Source: an uncultured Prevotella sp. (GTDB taxonomy: Bacteria; Bacteroidota; Bacteroidia; Bacteroidales; Bacteroidaceae). From it: a DNA stretch of 38,827 bases. Both the position numbers and the translations under genes were made by a program. The stretch is from positions 1 through 38,827 of the forward strand of contig OMUH01000105.1 of assembly GCA_900314195.1 (NCBI GenBank), in the 5' to 3' direction. A model generated the notes under the pieces. It did not search any database, was not told the origin of the DNA, and saw only the letters and a program-made list of their open reading frames with translations. Of the stretch, positions 26,194-35,049 are shown piece by piece; position 1 is the stretch's first letter; each line of letters starts with the position of its first letter.

Positions 26194-26606
26194 ATAAATC
26201 GTGTTAATATTGTTATAGTGAATACCTCAAACAGCATTAACAAGAACCATAAATGTGAAATTCCATAAAATATATTTATTGGATTTTCGAGTCCCTTAAA
26301 AATGATACATAACAATATGCCCCATACAAGATAAGGTATGAGAAGACGTTTGAATTTATTGATAATGAATTTTAAAGTATCATTATATTTACCTGTTGCT
26401 TCTATTCTGCTGAATAATAGTCCGGAAATAAGCACGAATAAATTTAATCCAACATAGCTCAAATCTTTTATTACAGCAATGAACCGGCTGTGGTATATCG
26501 GATTTCCTATTCCCCATATTCCGGCATTATAGCAAAAACAATGAAAAATAACAATCATAATCATTGCTGATACTCTTATAATCGATATAGCATCGTCTTT
26601 TTTCAT
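26160..26606 (-). pseudogene. Acyltransferase-3 gene AT3-3, N-terminal part
   Basis: A 148-codon frame encoding the first half of the AT3 protein. It contains the conserved R11 and H22 (IIRVSAMIMIVIFHCFCY), the second helix GLNLFVLISGLLF, the basic FKRLLIPYLVWGILL turn and the SHLWFLLMLFEV segment. All of these are standard AT3 landmarks in the right order and spacing. It ends four codons after an A7 tract, in a TGA that overlaps the next frame. No premature decay is seen elsewhere in either half, so the break is recent or functional. It starts 64 bp after the AT3-2 stop codon. Confidence 0.8.
26169..26175 (-). other. A7 slippery heptamer at the AT3-3 frame junction
   Basis: On the coding strand the zero-frame codons read ATA AAA AAA GTA TTA TGA. 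A -1 slip on A-AAA-AAA places the ribosome on AGT ATT ATG, exactly the frame of the C-terminal half. The same result follows from an eighth A produced by DNA or RNA polymerase slippage. No downstream pseudoknot was demonstrated. Confidence 0.75.
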
Positions 26607-26669
26607 TTCTTTTGAGCATATTTAGTTTGGTGAATTAAATCACATAAAAATATATCATTTTTACTGTTT

Positions 26670-27668
26670 TTATATTTTGAAAATTTGTTTCATTCCTGGC
26701 AGTTTCATAAGATAGTGGCTGCCTGCTATGAGTACTGTGCATATTATTATATAGTCTGCTACAGGGGAGAGAGAGCCAAGAAATGCCGTTGAGAAGTTCT
26801 GGTGATAGATGTTTATTATCATGATATGGAATGCGTACACAGGCAAGAACAGTTCTGAAGCATGCTGTAGTCGTTTTGCTTTTTTTATGTGCTGTGTGAA
26901 ATAAAGAAATACAATTACAGAGTAGAGAATAAATAAGGTTGAACCAAATTCATTGTGGCCGGTAATAGACAGAAGCATTGCCCATGCCAGGTAGGCCAGC
27001 ATAACAGCCACTACTGATGCTATGCCCAGGTTAATTTTAGGAAGCTCTGACGTGTTATACCGGCGAATAGCTGCGCCGATAAGAAAGTAGAACAGCCAGT
27101 CCCATATACGGAACATCATCAGTATGTGCTGTTCGAACTGCCATTTTACATTCATTTCATACACAATAAAGCATGCAGCTGTCATTATAACAAGCATTGA
27201 AGGCAAGAAGCCTCTGTGTCTGTCGGTAAGCTTGTTGACAACAGGCATTAAAAGGTATAAAATTATCATGGCTCCGAAAAACCAGAATACAGATAATTCC
27301 GTGCGGTCAAGGAAGCAGTACACCATCATGCCGGGAAGTATTTTCCAATTGTAATTTTTATCGATTATGACATCACATATAAGCCAGTATATGATACAGA
27401 TAGTGCAAACGAACCTTATTATGTGTAATATCTTGTGTGTTACATATTTATAGTCAATCTGCCGTTTTGTCATCAGAAAACCGTTTACCATGAAGAAAAG
27501 TCCCATAGCCACGCTGCCTGTGGCAGCAAGCAATTGATTGACGGTATTGCTGCCGTCAGCTGGATACTGGTAGTTATGTCCTATGTGCTGGGCTATTACT
27601 CCCAGCATAGCTGCCAGTTTTATCATGTCTATTGATGCTATGCGCCTGTTATTGTTTCCTGTTGTCAT
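26670..27668 (-). CDS. Acyltransferase-3 family integral membrane protein (AT3-2)
   Basis: A 332-residue AT3-type O-acyltransferase. It opens with the family pattern RIASIDMIKLAAMLGVIAQH, giving the conserved aspartate and histidine (H28) in the first helix. Next comes GLFFMVNGFLM in the second helix and SVFWFFGAMIILYLLMPV in the central region. About ten hydrophobic segments are present. Its ATG overlaps the stop codon of the preceding GT-C gene (ATGA), so translation is coupled and the two proteins are probably made together. This argues that this acyltransferase modifies the product of that glycosyltransferase or the same glycan; that link is inference. Confidence 0.88.
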   Translation of the reverse strand: MTTGNNNRRIASIDMIKLAAMLGVIAQHIGHNYQYPADGSNTVNQLLAATGSVAMGLFFMVNGFLMTKRQIDYKYVTHKILHIIRFVCTICIIYWLICDVIIDKNYNWKILPGMMVYCFLDRTELSVFWFFGAMIILYLLMPVVNKLTDRHRGFLPSMLVIMTAACFIVYEMNVKWQFEQHILMMFRIWDWLFYFLIGAAIRRYNTSELPKINLGIASVVAVMLAYLAWAMLLSITGHNEFGSTLFILYSVIVFLYFTQHIKKAKRLQHASELFLPVYAFHIMIINIYHQNFSTAFLGSLSPVADYIIICTVLIAGSHYLMKLPGMKQIFKI

Positions 27669-29155
27669 TGCCGTGTTTTTGTTTTAAGTCTGTACAGAAT
27701 GTAATGTGTAGTGGTGTATGCCGCTGTGTATCGTTCTTTTAGAATTTTTTCGAATTCACTGTTATTGTTCTTTGTAACAATGTATTCAGCGTTACCGCTG
27801 CGGTATTCTTCTAATTCTTCTGTGAGAAATGTGTTGTCGAAGCTGCTGATTCCGCTTGCCACTGAAAAGTATTTGTAAGGTGGCCGGGCTTTCAGCAAAA
27901 CATACAGATATGTCTCGTCACCCATGTCAAGACATATTATGCCCTTGCGCTTGTCCTGTGGTATTACGTCTGCTATTTGCAGAATTTCATTTGTTTTTTT
28001 ATTTTGGCAAAGTAATTTATGTTTTGGCGTAACAAGTTTGTTTGCCAATAAAGCACTGTATGCATCCAATGCGGTGTACCATGTGCCTATTGCTATTGTG
28101 ATTGCTGTCACAGCGCTGGCTATTATAGTTTTTTTCTTCCCAGACTTTATCATACAGCTACAAAGATTCAATGCGACAGCTGTAAACGGCAGGCCTATAG
28201 CGGCATATTTTACAATTCTTATTCCATAAGCGAACCATATAAGGCTTACTGAGCCAACTAAGAGAAAGGCTATGGATACCACTCTTTTCTTGTTATTCTT
28301 TTGCATAGCAGACAGCGCTGCTACTATCGTAAGTAATATCGTCGGTGAAAAGGCTGCTATGTGATACATGTCTATATGCTGGCGTACATGGAAAAAAGAA
28401 GCATATCGTGATGCTACAGTCCATGTGCAGTATATGAAATCGCTTAAAGCTCCTTTCAGCAAATAGTATGTTATAAAAGGCAGACAGACAACAATGGCTG
28501 TGACAAAGAAAATAACAGCGCATTTACCAATATCTTTGTATTGCTTTTTGTTTGCCATCAACAAACCTGTTATGGCTGCAAGTGTGCATACGCCGATGGC
28601 ATTTGTCAGTCTGGACATGGCACTTACACCTAGCACAAGGCCGAAACTTACAGGACCAGCCCAGTTGAAACGGGTTTTACCGTTCTTTTCATACTCTTTT
28701 AGCCATGAATAACCGTAATAATATGCAGCAAATAAAAATGGCAATACTAATTCTTCTACATTGTCGCCTTCATCATAGGCTGTATTCAAACACATGAATG
28801 TTGCAATTGTTCCGGCCAGAGACAATTGCCAGTTGAATTCTATATGCAGCAGTTTGTAACAGTATACAAAACTGAAGAAAATAAGTATAACCTGGATGAC
28901 TGTTATACCGTAGCGGTTTCCTGTCAGCCAATAACCGGCAGCATTTGTCGCAAATATCATCGGTCCTTTCAAATCGAACAGATCACGGTATGGTATGCGC
29001 CCTTCCAGCCAGTTGAATCCCATAACCTGATATGTAGCCTGGTCAAAGCGCAGCTCACTAATCCAAAACAATGGAGATGTGCTGCGGGAAAAAAGCAGTA
29101 CATAAACTAAGGCGCATACAGCGAACAGTAAGCAAAAGAGTATTTTTCTATTCAT
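27665..29155 (-). CDS. GT-C superfamily membrane glycosyltransferase, paralogue A
   Basis: A 496-residue polytopic protein resembling PMT/ArnT-like GT-C enzymes, which move a sugar from a polyprenyl-phosphate donor to an acceptor on the periplasmic side. After helix 1 comes the STSPLF motif. The first periplasmic loop carries a conserved acidic residue, D38 (FDQATYQVMG), probably the catalytic base. The signature GRIPYRDLFDLKGPMIF follows at about 52-68. About ten more hydrophobic segments precede a soluble C-terminal tail of roughly 100 residues (ARPPYKYFSVAS, then GNAEYIVTK). It is most similar to paralogue D at 33.5-35.0 kb. It overlaps its neighbours by ATGA at both ends (paralogue B upstream, AT3-2 downstream). 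Sugar and acceptor are unknown. Confidence 0.82.
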   Translation of the reverse strand: MNRKILFCLLFAVCALVYVLLFSRSTSPLFWISELRFDQATYQVMGFNWLEGRIPYRDLFDLKGPMIFATNAAGYWLTGNRYGITVIQVILIFFSFVYCYKLLHIEFNWQLSLAGTIATFMCLNTAYDEGDNVEELVLPFLFAAYYYGYSWLKEYEKNGKTRFNWAGPVSFGLVLGVSAMSRLTNAIGVCTLAAITGLLMANKKQYKDIGKCAVIFFVTAIVVCLPFITYYLLKGALSDFIYCTWTVASRYASFFHVRQHIDMYHIAAFSPTILLTIVAALSAMQKNNKKRVVSIAFLLVGSVSLIWFAYGIRIVKYAAIGLPFTAVALNLCSCMIKSGKKKTIIASAVTAITIAIGTWYTALDAYSALLANKLVTPKHKLLCQNKKTNEILQIADVIPQDKRKGIICLDMGDETYLYVLLKARPPYKYFSVASGISSFDNTFLTEELEEYRSGNAEYIVTKNNNSEFEKILKERYTAAYTTTHYILYRLKTKTRQ

Positions 29156-30663
29156 TTTTGTTCATATACATTTAAATCTTCTGTTTTGTAAACAAGTGTG
29201 TAGTGTCGTTGAATAACGTTAAGCAGCTGGTTGGGAGCGACAGCTCTGAAATTTATGCTTTTATCATTTGAAGGATTCTTGTAAACTATGTACCGGGCAG
29301 TACAGGCGTTGAATGCTTTGTCACGCATCTCGCGGAATTTTGCATTATATTGTGCCTGGAAGTCTTGTAGCACAAAGAAACGACATGCTGGTTTTATTGG
29401 CTTTGGATACAAATATATGTATGAAGGACAGTCAACAAGTACTTTGTTTGCTTTTTCAATTTGAGGAATATGTTTTACGATTTCCTTATATTGTGTATAT
29501 ATGGGAAAGTTCTTTTCCAATTGCATGTCTGGAAAGAAAATGCGGTTTTGCAGTGCCGTTCCGAATGCACATTGTGCCGACTGCCAAACTGCAAATACCC
29601 CCCATACAGCTATTATGAGCGTGGTTGTTCTAAATACTGTTTTATATATCTGTTTACTATAGCTAACCATTATGCAAGCGAGAACAGGCAGGCATGGCGT
29701 GAGCAACTGTGCATACCAGATGTAACGATTGCCGATATGGAAGAAAACTGCCGTAACGAGGCTTGATAGAAGAAAAGTTATTGCAGCGGCATATTTATGT
29801 TGTCTTCTTCCGAAGATTAATGCAAGGGCGGCAACGGCTGTTAGCATCCACACTGGTGCGTATGTTATGATGTAACTTTTCAGTTCATAGTATTGGGAAT
29901 ACACCGGTGTACCTGTATAGCTTGTGTTGAAAGTCCAGTTGCAGAACCAAAATTCTTCCAATGCGCCATTGATATAGAAATAAAATATAAACGGTGCTTC
30001 TATAACTATAGCACCTGCTGCAAACAGTCCTGTAGCTTTCAGCAATGAGTGCCAGTCTTTCTCTTTGACAAGTATTATCGCTACGACAATTGATATAATA
30101 CACACCGGCAAAGCGTTTGTTATTCGTGTCGCAGCACAACATCCTAATGTTAAACCTAATATAAGCGGTGTGCGTACATTCACGTCAGTTGTTCCGTAAG
30201 CATCGTATCGTTTAAGCCATGTGTAGGCATAATAGTATGATGCCATGATGAACGGTGTGCAGTATTCTTCTGTAGTGTTGCCGTTGAAGTATGATGTTAT
30301 GTTTATGATGTATATCAGTGCTGTAGCAGCAAGTGACTTCTTGTCGTTGAGTTCTGTGCGCAGTAATTTCCAGCAGAACAAGACACCCACAAACATAAAA
30401 CATATTTCTATTATAGTTATGCCGTATTTGTTGCCTGTTAATAGAAAGCCCAATGCGTTTATCGCAAAAATCAACGGTCCTTTGTGATCGAACAGATCCC
30501 TGTATGGAACGGCACCGTGCAGCCAGTTCCAACCCATGGCCTGAAATACGCATGTGTCGGTGTGTGAGCATACGTTGAGATACATTGGCGATGTGGTCGA
30601 CAGGCAGCAAACGTATATAATACTGCATACGGCTAGAAGAATATAAATAGTTTTTTTGCTCAT
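29152..30663 (-). CDS. GT-C superfamily membrane glycosyltransferase, paralogue B
   Basis: A 503-residue paralogue with the same plan: helix 1, TTSPMY, the predicted catalytic D36 in HTDTCVFQAMG, then AVPYRDLFDHKGPLIFAINA. The first loop is cysteine-rich compared with its relatives. The C-terminal soluble tail contains ACRFFVLQDFQAQYNAKF and ARYIVYK, which closely match the tail of the gutted copy at 37.7-38.2 kb, so these two are sister copies. Its ATG overlaps the stop of paralogue C, and its stop overlaps the ATG of paralogue A. Like the others it is expected in the inner membrane, with its active site facing the periplasm. Which sugar it transfers cannot be told from the sequence. Confidence 0.82.
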   Translation of the reverse strand: MSKKTIYILLAVCSIIYVCCLSTTSPMYLNVCSHTDTCVFQAMGWNWLHGAVPYRDLFDHKGPLIFAINALGFLLTGNKYGITIIEICFMFVGVLFCWKLLRTELNDKKSLAATALIYIINITSYFNGNTTEEYCTPFIMASYYYAYTWLKRYDAYGTTDVNVRTPLILGLTLGCCAATRITNALPVCIISIVVAIILVKEKDWHSLLKATGLFAAGAIVIEAPFIFYFYINGALEEFWFCNWTFNTSYTGTPVYSQYYELKSYIITYAPVWMLTAVAALALIFGRRQHKYAAAITFLLSSLVTAVFFHIGNRYIWYAQLLTPCLPVLACIMVSYSKQIYKTVFRTTTLIIAVWGVFAVWQSAQCAFGTALQNRIFFPDMQLEKNFPIYTQYKEIVKHIPQIEKANKVLVDCPSYIYLYPKPIKPACRFFVLQDFQAQYNAKFREMRDKAFNACTARYIVYKNPSNDKSINFRAVAPNQLLNVIQRHYTLVYKTEDLNVYEQK

Positions 30664-32135
30664 TTCCTGATTTTGTATAACGATAAGTTCTTATGTTTTT
30701 TTATTAAAGTATATCTCTCCTGTATGATGCCGAGAAGTTCTCTGTCGGAAGGATAAGAATTTATTATAATCCATTTTGCGCTGCCATGTCGGAAATCATT
30801 TAGAATGGAACGGCGCATGTTCGGATCGAAAAGTGAATGAAATGTCTGGTCCGAGAAATTACGGTATGGTGGCCTGGCATCGCAGAACATATATAGAGTT
30901 GGTGGACAGTTTACCTCCAGAATCTCATTTTGCTCATTTGGTGGAATTATTGAAAGCATGTCGTACAATTGTCTTATAAAAGGCTTTACGCTAAGCCTTT
31001 TCTGTTCTGAGGTGATGAGGCTGTTGGCCAACAGCGAGCTATAGGCTACCTTTGCGCCACAGTATGCATTCAGAATAAATACTAATGCAAGTATGCCATG
31101 TTGTGCCTTCACCAGAGCTTTTGCGTTTGTACTGCTGTCAAACTTGATTATGTTAAGTATTATGGCAATATATGGAATGGTAGTCATAGGATAGTGCAGT
31201 GGCCCGGCAGTAAAGACGAAATATACAGCAGAGGCTATGCCGGCAAGTAAGAAAGGAATACGTATTATTCTGTTTTTTTTGTTTGTCGCACATGATGCCA
31301 GCGTAGTGGCAACAAGCAGCCATGGCCAGCTGTATACAAGCAGGGAGTTGAGAGATATAGTCAGTCCGCCTTTGAAGCTTTTTGCATATTTTACGCTGAA
31401 AGTCCAAAAACCGTACCATAAGTCACTTAACGCATTCTTAAAAGCAAAATATATGAAGAACGGAACTGCTACGACTGCGACACCGCAAATGAAGAGTGCA
31501 ATAGCCTTTGCCAAATTGTTCCATTCTTTTTGCTTTATCAGTATTATTGCTATTCCAACAGCAAAGGCACATACGCCTGTCGCGTTTGTTATTACAGTCA
31601 TAAAGCATACGCCGAGTGAAATACCGAATATAAACGGAATATAAACATTGAAATCAGTGCACCCGGTTGAAGAGTATCGCTTCAAAAACAGATAACCATA
31701 GTAATATGAGGCAAACAGAAACGGCAGCGCATATTCCTCGTCATTGTCACCATCACAGTAGGCAGGCAGCAGACAAATGAAAACAATAGCTGATAAACAG
31801 ACAGCTTGTTTTCTGTTGTACTCGATTCGCAGCATTAGCAAGCTATATGTAATGCTGAAAAAAATGCATGGTATCTGTATCAGCATAATGCCGTATCGGT
31901 TTCCTGTAATAAGATAGCCCAATGCATTAATGGCATAAAGCAACGGTCCCTTATGGTCGAACAGATCACGATAAGGAAGTCTGCCCACCAGCCAGTTCCG
32001 GCCGATAACCTCATACCACGCAGGGTCAATGCTTATTTCGTACCAGCGGAATAACGGTGATGTACTGTTTGACAGCAGAAGTATAAATAATATGCTGAAC
32101 ACAGCTATTGCAAACTGTTCTTTTTTTTCTGTCAT
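30660..32135 (-). CDS. GT-C superfamily membrane glycosyltransferase, paralogue C
   Basis: A 491-residue member of the same paralogous set. It shows STSPLF after helix 1, the predicted catalytic D37 in SIDPAWYEVIG, and GRLPYRDLFDHKGPLLYAINA. The tail includes ARPPYRNFSDQTFHSLFDP and the AKWIIINSY segment, a weaker match to the other tails. It begins the tightly coupled run C-B-A-AT3-2, in which every junction is an ATGA overlap, and it starts 30 bp after AT3-1. The strict coupling suggests that the four proteins are needed in similar amounts. Confidence 0.82.
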   Translation of the reverse strand: MTEKKEQFAIAVFSILFILLLSNSTSPLFRWYEISIDPAWYEVIGRNWLVGRLPYRDLFDHKGPLLYAINALGYLITGNRYGIMLIQIPCIFFSITYSLLMLRIEYNRKQAVCLSAIVFICLLPAYCDGDNDEEYALPFLFASYYYGYLFLKRYSSTGCTDFNVYIPFIFGISLGVCFMTVITNATGVCAFAVGIAIILIKQKEWNNLAKAIALFICGVAVVAVPFFIYFAFKNALSDLWYGFWTFSVKYAKSFKGGLTISLNSLLVYSWPWLLVATTLASCATNKKNRIIRIPFLLAGIASAVYFVFTAGPLHYPMTTIPYIAIILNIIKFDSSTNAKALVKAQHGILALVFILNAYCGAKVAYSSLLANSLITSEQKRLSVKPFIRQLYDMLSIIPPNEQNEILEVNCPPTLYMFCDARPPYRNFSDQTFHSLFDPNMRRSILNDFRHGSAKWIIINSYPSDRELLGIIQERYTLIKKHKNLSLYKIRK

Positions 32136-32165
32136 CTTAGTATCTTGTCTGTTATATGGAATTTT

Positions 32166-33179
32166 TTAATGACGAATAACACTTTTAAGCTTGTAATATA
32201 AAAAGTCAAGGCACAATGGCATGGCTAAAGCCATGATAAAGCATGTGGTTATCATTATTATGCGAAAGCAGGGCAAATTACGCGGCATCAGTATTATCAC
32301 AATGTCAATGGCAAATTGGTGGGTGAGATATATGAAAAAGCTTTTCGCAGAGATAAGTTTCACTGTTCCTTTTAACAGAGCAGGAGCTTGCTGCAGTTTT
32401 AATAGAAAGTCGTTCAGAATATAATATAGCAGGCAACATATTATTATGGCAAGTACTGCATGTAATTCATTGTTTATCTGTCCGTCAAAGTACATGCCTG
32501 CTTCACCGAGACCTTTATAGTCACCTATTGGATAAAACCATACTTGGCTCACCAGAAGTCCAACTGTAATCATTACAGCATTTTGCCATTTTACGTGCTT
32601 GATCTTTTCTGTTAATCTAAAGAACAGTGCTCCGCTGACAAAATAACCTGCATATTTAAGGCAGTTTTTGAAAGTCGTTATGTTTGTTGTAAACCACAGT
32701 ATATAGCAAACTGCTGTAAAGATCAATAATCCGGCAATAAACTTTGATACATTCTTTGTGTTTACTACAGGTGCGAGAAAATACAGTAAGAATATCATGG
32801 GAAGATACCACAATGGTGTTCCGTTGACAGGATCAGAGTTCTCGCCCATAAATTTTTTAAAGAAAATCAAGAATATACATGCAGCGATGGCACACGGTAT
32901 GAGTATGCGTTTTATCTTGTGTAGCACATAATCCCATGTTATTGCTTCCTTATGGCTGTGTGCAACGAGAAATCCGCTGATGAATGTGAACAATGCCAAG
33001 CCGTAGAATTTAAGGAAATCAGATGTTATTACGCTAATGTATGGCATCCACATGTCTGATATGTCTGACTGCGGCCAGTCAAGAAACACGGTAAAACTAT
33101 GATGAAGTACTATCATCACAATAGCCATGAAACGCATGATTACGATAGCGCGGTCGAATTTCTTTGGAATACTTTGCAT
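32166..33179 (-). CDS. Acyltransferase-3 family integral membrane protein (AT3-1)
   Basis: A 337-residue AT3-type membrane acyltransferase. It has R16 and the conserved histidine pair H26-H27 (IVMIVLHHSF) in helix 1, the FTFISGFLVA second helix, the KIKRILIPCAIA basic turn and the diagnostic GTPLWYLPMIFLLYFLAPVV. The late FFIYLTHQFAID segment also fits. It is the only acyltransferase gene placed between GT-C genes: paralogue D ends 274 bp upstream and paralogue C starts 30 bp downstream. The 274-bp gap before it is AT-rich and shows no clear promoter box or terminator. Expected role: O-acylation of a sugar in the glycan built by the neighbouring transferases. Confidence 0.88.
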   Translation of the reverse strand: MQSIPKKFDRAIVIMRFMAIVMIVLHHSFTVFLDWPQSDISDMWMPYISVITSDFLKFYGLALFTFISGFLVAHSHKEAITWDYVLHKIKRILIPCAIAACIFLIFFKKFMGENSDPVNGTPLWYLPMIFLLYFLAPVVNTKNVSKFIAGLLIFTAVCYILWFTTNITTFKNCLKYAGYFVSGALFFRLTEKIKHVKWQNAVMITVGLLVSQVWFYPIGDYKGLGEAGMYFDGQINNELHAVLAIIICCLLYYILNDFLLKLQQAPALLKGTVKLISAKSFFIYLTHQFAIDIVIILMPRNLPCFRIIMITTCFIMALAMPLCLDFLYYKLKSVIRH

Positions 33180-33453
33180 TGTGATTTGCTTTGCAGGGTG
33201 ATTTTATTTATAACGTTGAATCGATTTTTTTATTGGCATCTCATGTTTGTTAAGTACAAAGGAGAAGTGTTGTTTGAAAAAAACAGAACATACATTCTGG
33301 TGCATATAAACAGCACTGAATATATGTAGATTCTTTTCTTGTTTATTTGTATTTTAATATTTGTTCTGTATTCCATGATGAAAAATAAAGTGATTGAACT
33401 CGGAAAATTTTACTGCTAAGTTGGACTTTGCCTCATAGCTTATTAATTATGTA

Positions 33454-34992
33454 TCATAATTGTTTTATCCTGTATAATATCATTTGTCCATTATGGTCTA
33501 TTATGTCATATCGTTTATGTATAATTTCCATAAATTGAGTATGACATTTCTTCTGCGCTGTTGTTAAGTTATTATTGTTGTCTCTTGCAATTATATATTG
33601 TGCGTTGCCGTTTTTATATGTTTTGATTTCTGCGTTAAATAGCTCTTTGTCAAGAGCCGATTGTTGACTTTGGAATGCAAAGTATTTGTATGGTGGGGTA
33701 GCGTGGATGTATATATATATGAAATTTTGTGTTATATTGTCAATTAGTATAGTTTGCTTTTTGTCTGATAGTGGTACATTGTCCAGCAGTTTAAGAATAC
33801 TTTTCGTGTCTTCGTCTTTTTTCGCATTTTCATCCATTACTATTTTATTAGTACGCAAACAATAATATGTGTATTTAGTTGAACCAAACAAACAGTAAAT
33901 GGCGGCTATAGTGGCTAACACATATCCTGCAAAGGCTGTCTTTTGTGAGGATTTATAATTTAAATGTATAAGACATACTGCTATTGCTGCGTAAGGCAGC
34001 ATCACTTCCGTGTATTTTGGAAGTCGGATGCTGTATAAAAGCCATGAGCTACTTGCCAGCGCTGTTAAGAAGAAGGCTTCACATGTCCTCCTGAATTTGG
34101 CTTTTGAAAATAAAAATAAAACTGCGACACATAACAATAAAGCCGATGAAAAAAACATTGACAAGTTATATAGTGTAATTGGTGTCTTGTCATTATATTG
34201 TGTGGCATATCTACTTGCAAATATGAACATACTGTAAATAAGATCACTGAGTGCACCTTTGTGCCAGAAATAAATTATGAATGGCAAGCAAATAACTATT
34301 GCAGCGGTAAAAAAGCTTATTACGCAAACAAGCAATTCCTTGTATTTCCTCTCGTATGTAAGTATTATGCCTATATACAGAGCGAGTATACATACGCCTA
34401 CTGCGTTTGTGATTCTGGTCATAGTACTTATGCCAAGCACTATACCAAAAAGTGCCGGAATAAAGACTTTAACGGAAGTCTCCTTATTACTATCGTATTG
34501 CCTTAGCCATGTGTAGCCATAGTAGCATGACGCAAAAATGAATGGAAGTACAGATTCTTCAACATTGTCTCCCTTGTCATATACGGGGTCAGCAAAACAG
34601 AGAAAGACTATAACAGTAACAGCAATTGACACTAAGTCGCTGAATTCTACACGTAGTAGTTTGTAGCAGTATATAAAATTGAAGAACATCAGCACTGTTT
34701 GTATAATGCAAATGCCATATCTGTTTCCTGTCAGCCAATAGCCTGCTGCATTGATGGCAAATATCATTGGTCCTTTTAAATCGAACAAGTCACGGTATGG
34801 TATGCGTCCTTCAAGCCAGTTGAAACCCACAACTTGAAAAAATGATTGATCCGGCAGTATGTCAAATACACTGTAAAGGGGCGATGTACAGCGCGAAAAC
34901 AATATGACAAACAATGCGCTGGCAAAAAACAAAATCATGCCGATTGACAGCTTATGATGTGATATTGGTATAGAATTATTAATCTTTTTCAT
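33454..34992 (-). CDS. GT-C superfamily membrane glycosyltransferase, paralogue D
   Basis: A 512-residue paralogue with a slightly longer polar N-terminus (MKKINNSIPISHH) before helix 1. It has CTSPLY, the predicted catalytic D48 in LPDQSFFQVVG, and GRIPYRDLFDLKGPMIFAIN. From about residue 55 to 90 it is nearly identical to paralogue A, including nucleotide-level stretches such as the 17-base TCACGGTATGGTATGCG on the plus strand. The middle and tail are much more diverged and AT-rich. This pattern suggests duplication plus later divergence, or gene conversion limited to the N-terminal block. It starts 57 bp after paralogue E. Confidence 0.82.
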   Translation of the reverse strand: MKKINNSIPISHHKLSIGMILFFASALFVILFSRCTSPLYSVFDILPDQSFFQVVGFNWLEGRIPYRDLFDLKGPMIFAINAAGYWLTGNRYGICIIQTVLMFFNFIYCYKLLRVEFSDLVSIAVTVIVFLCFADPVYDKGDNVEESVLPFIFASCYYGYTWLRQYDSNKETSVKVFIPALFGIVLGISTMTRITNAVGVCILALYIGIILTYERKYKELLVCVISFFTAAIVICLPFIIYFWHKGALSDLIYSMFIFASRYATQYNDKTPITLYNLSMFFSSALLLCVAVLFLFSKAKFRRTCEAFFLTALASSSWLLYSIRLPKYTEVMLPYAAIAVCLIHLNYKSSQKTAFAGYVLATIAAIYCLFGSTKYTYYCLRTNKIVMDENAKKDEDTKSILKLLDNVPLSDKKQTILIDNITQNFIYIYIHATPPYKYFAFQSQQSALDKELFNAEIKTYKNGNAQYIIARDNNNNLTTAQKKCHTQFMEIIHKRYDIIDHNGQMILYRIKQL

Positions 34993-35049
34993 TTTCTGTT
35001 TGTTGTGGATTTATAAAAAGCTTAGCTCTGCTTATTTATCTTGATGGGT

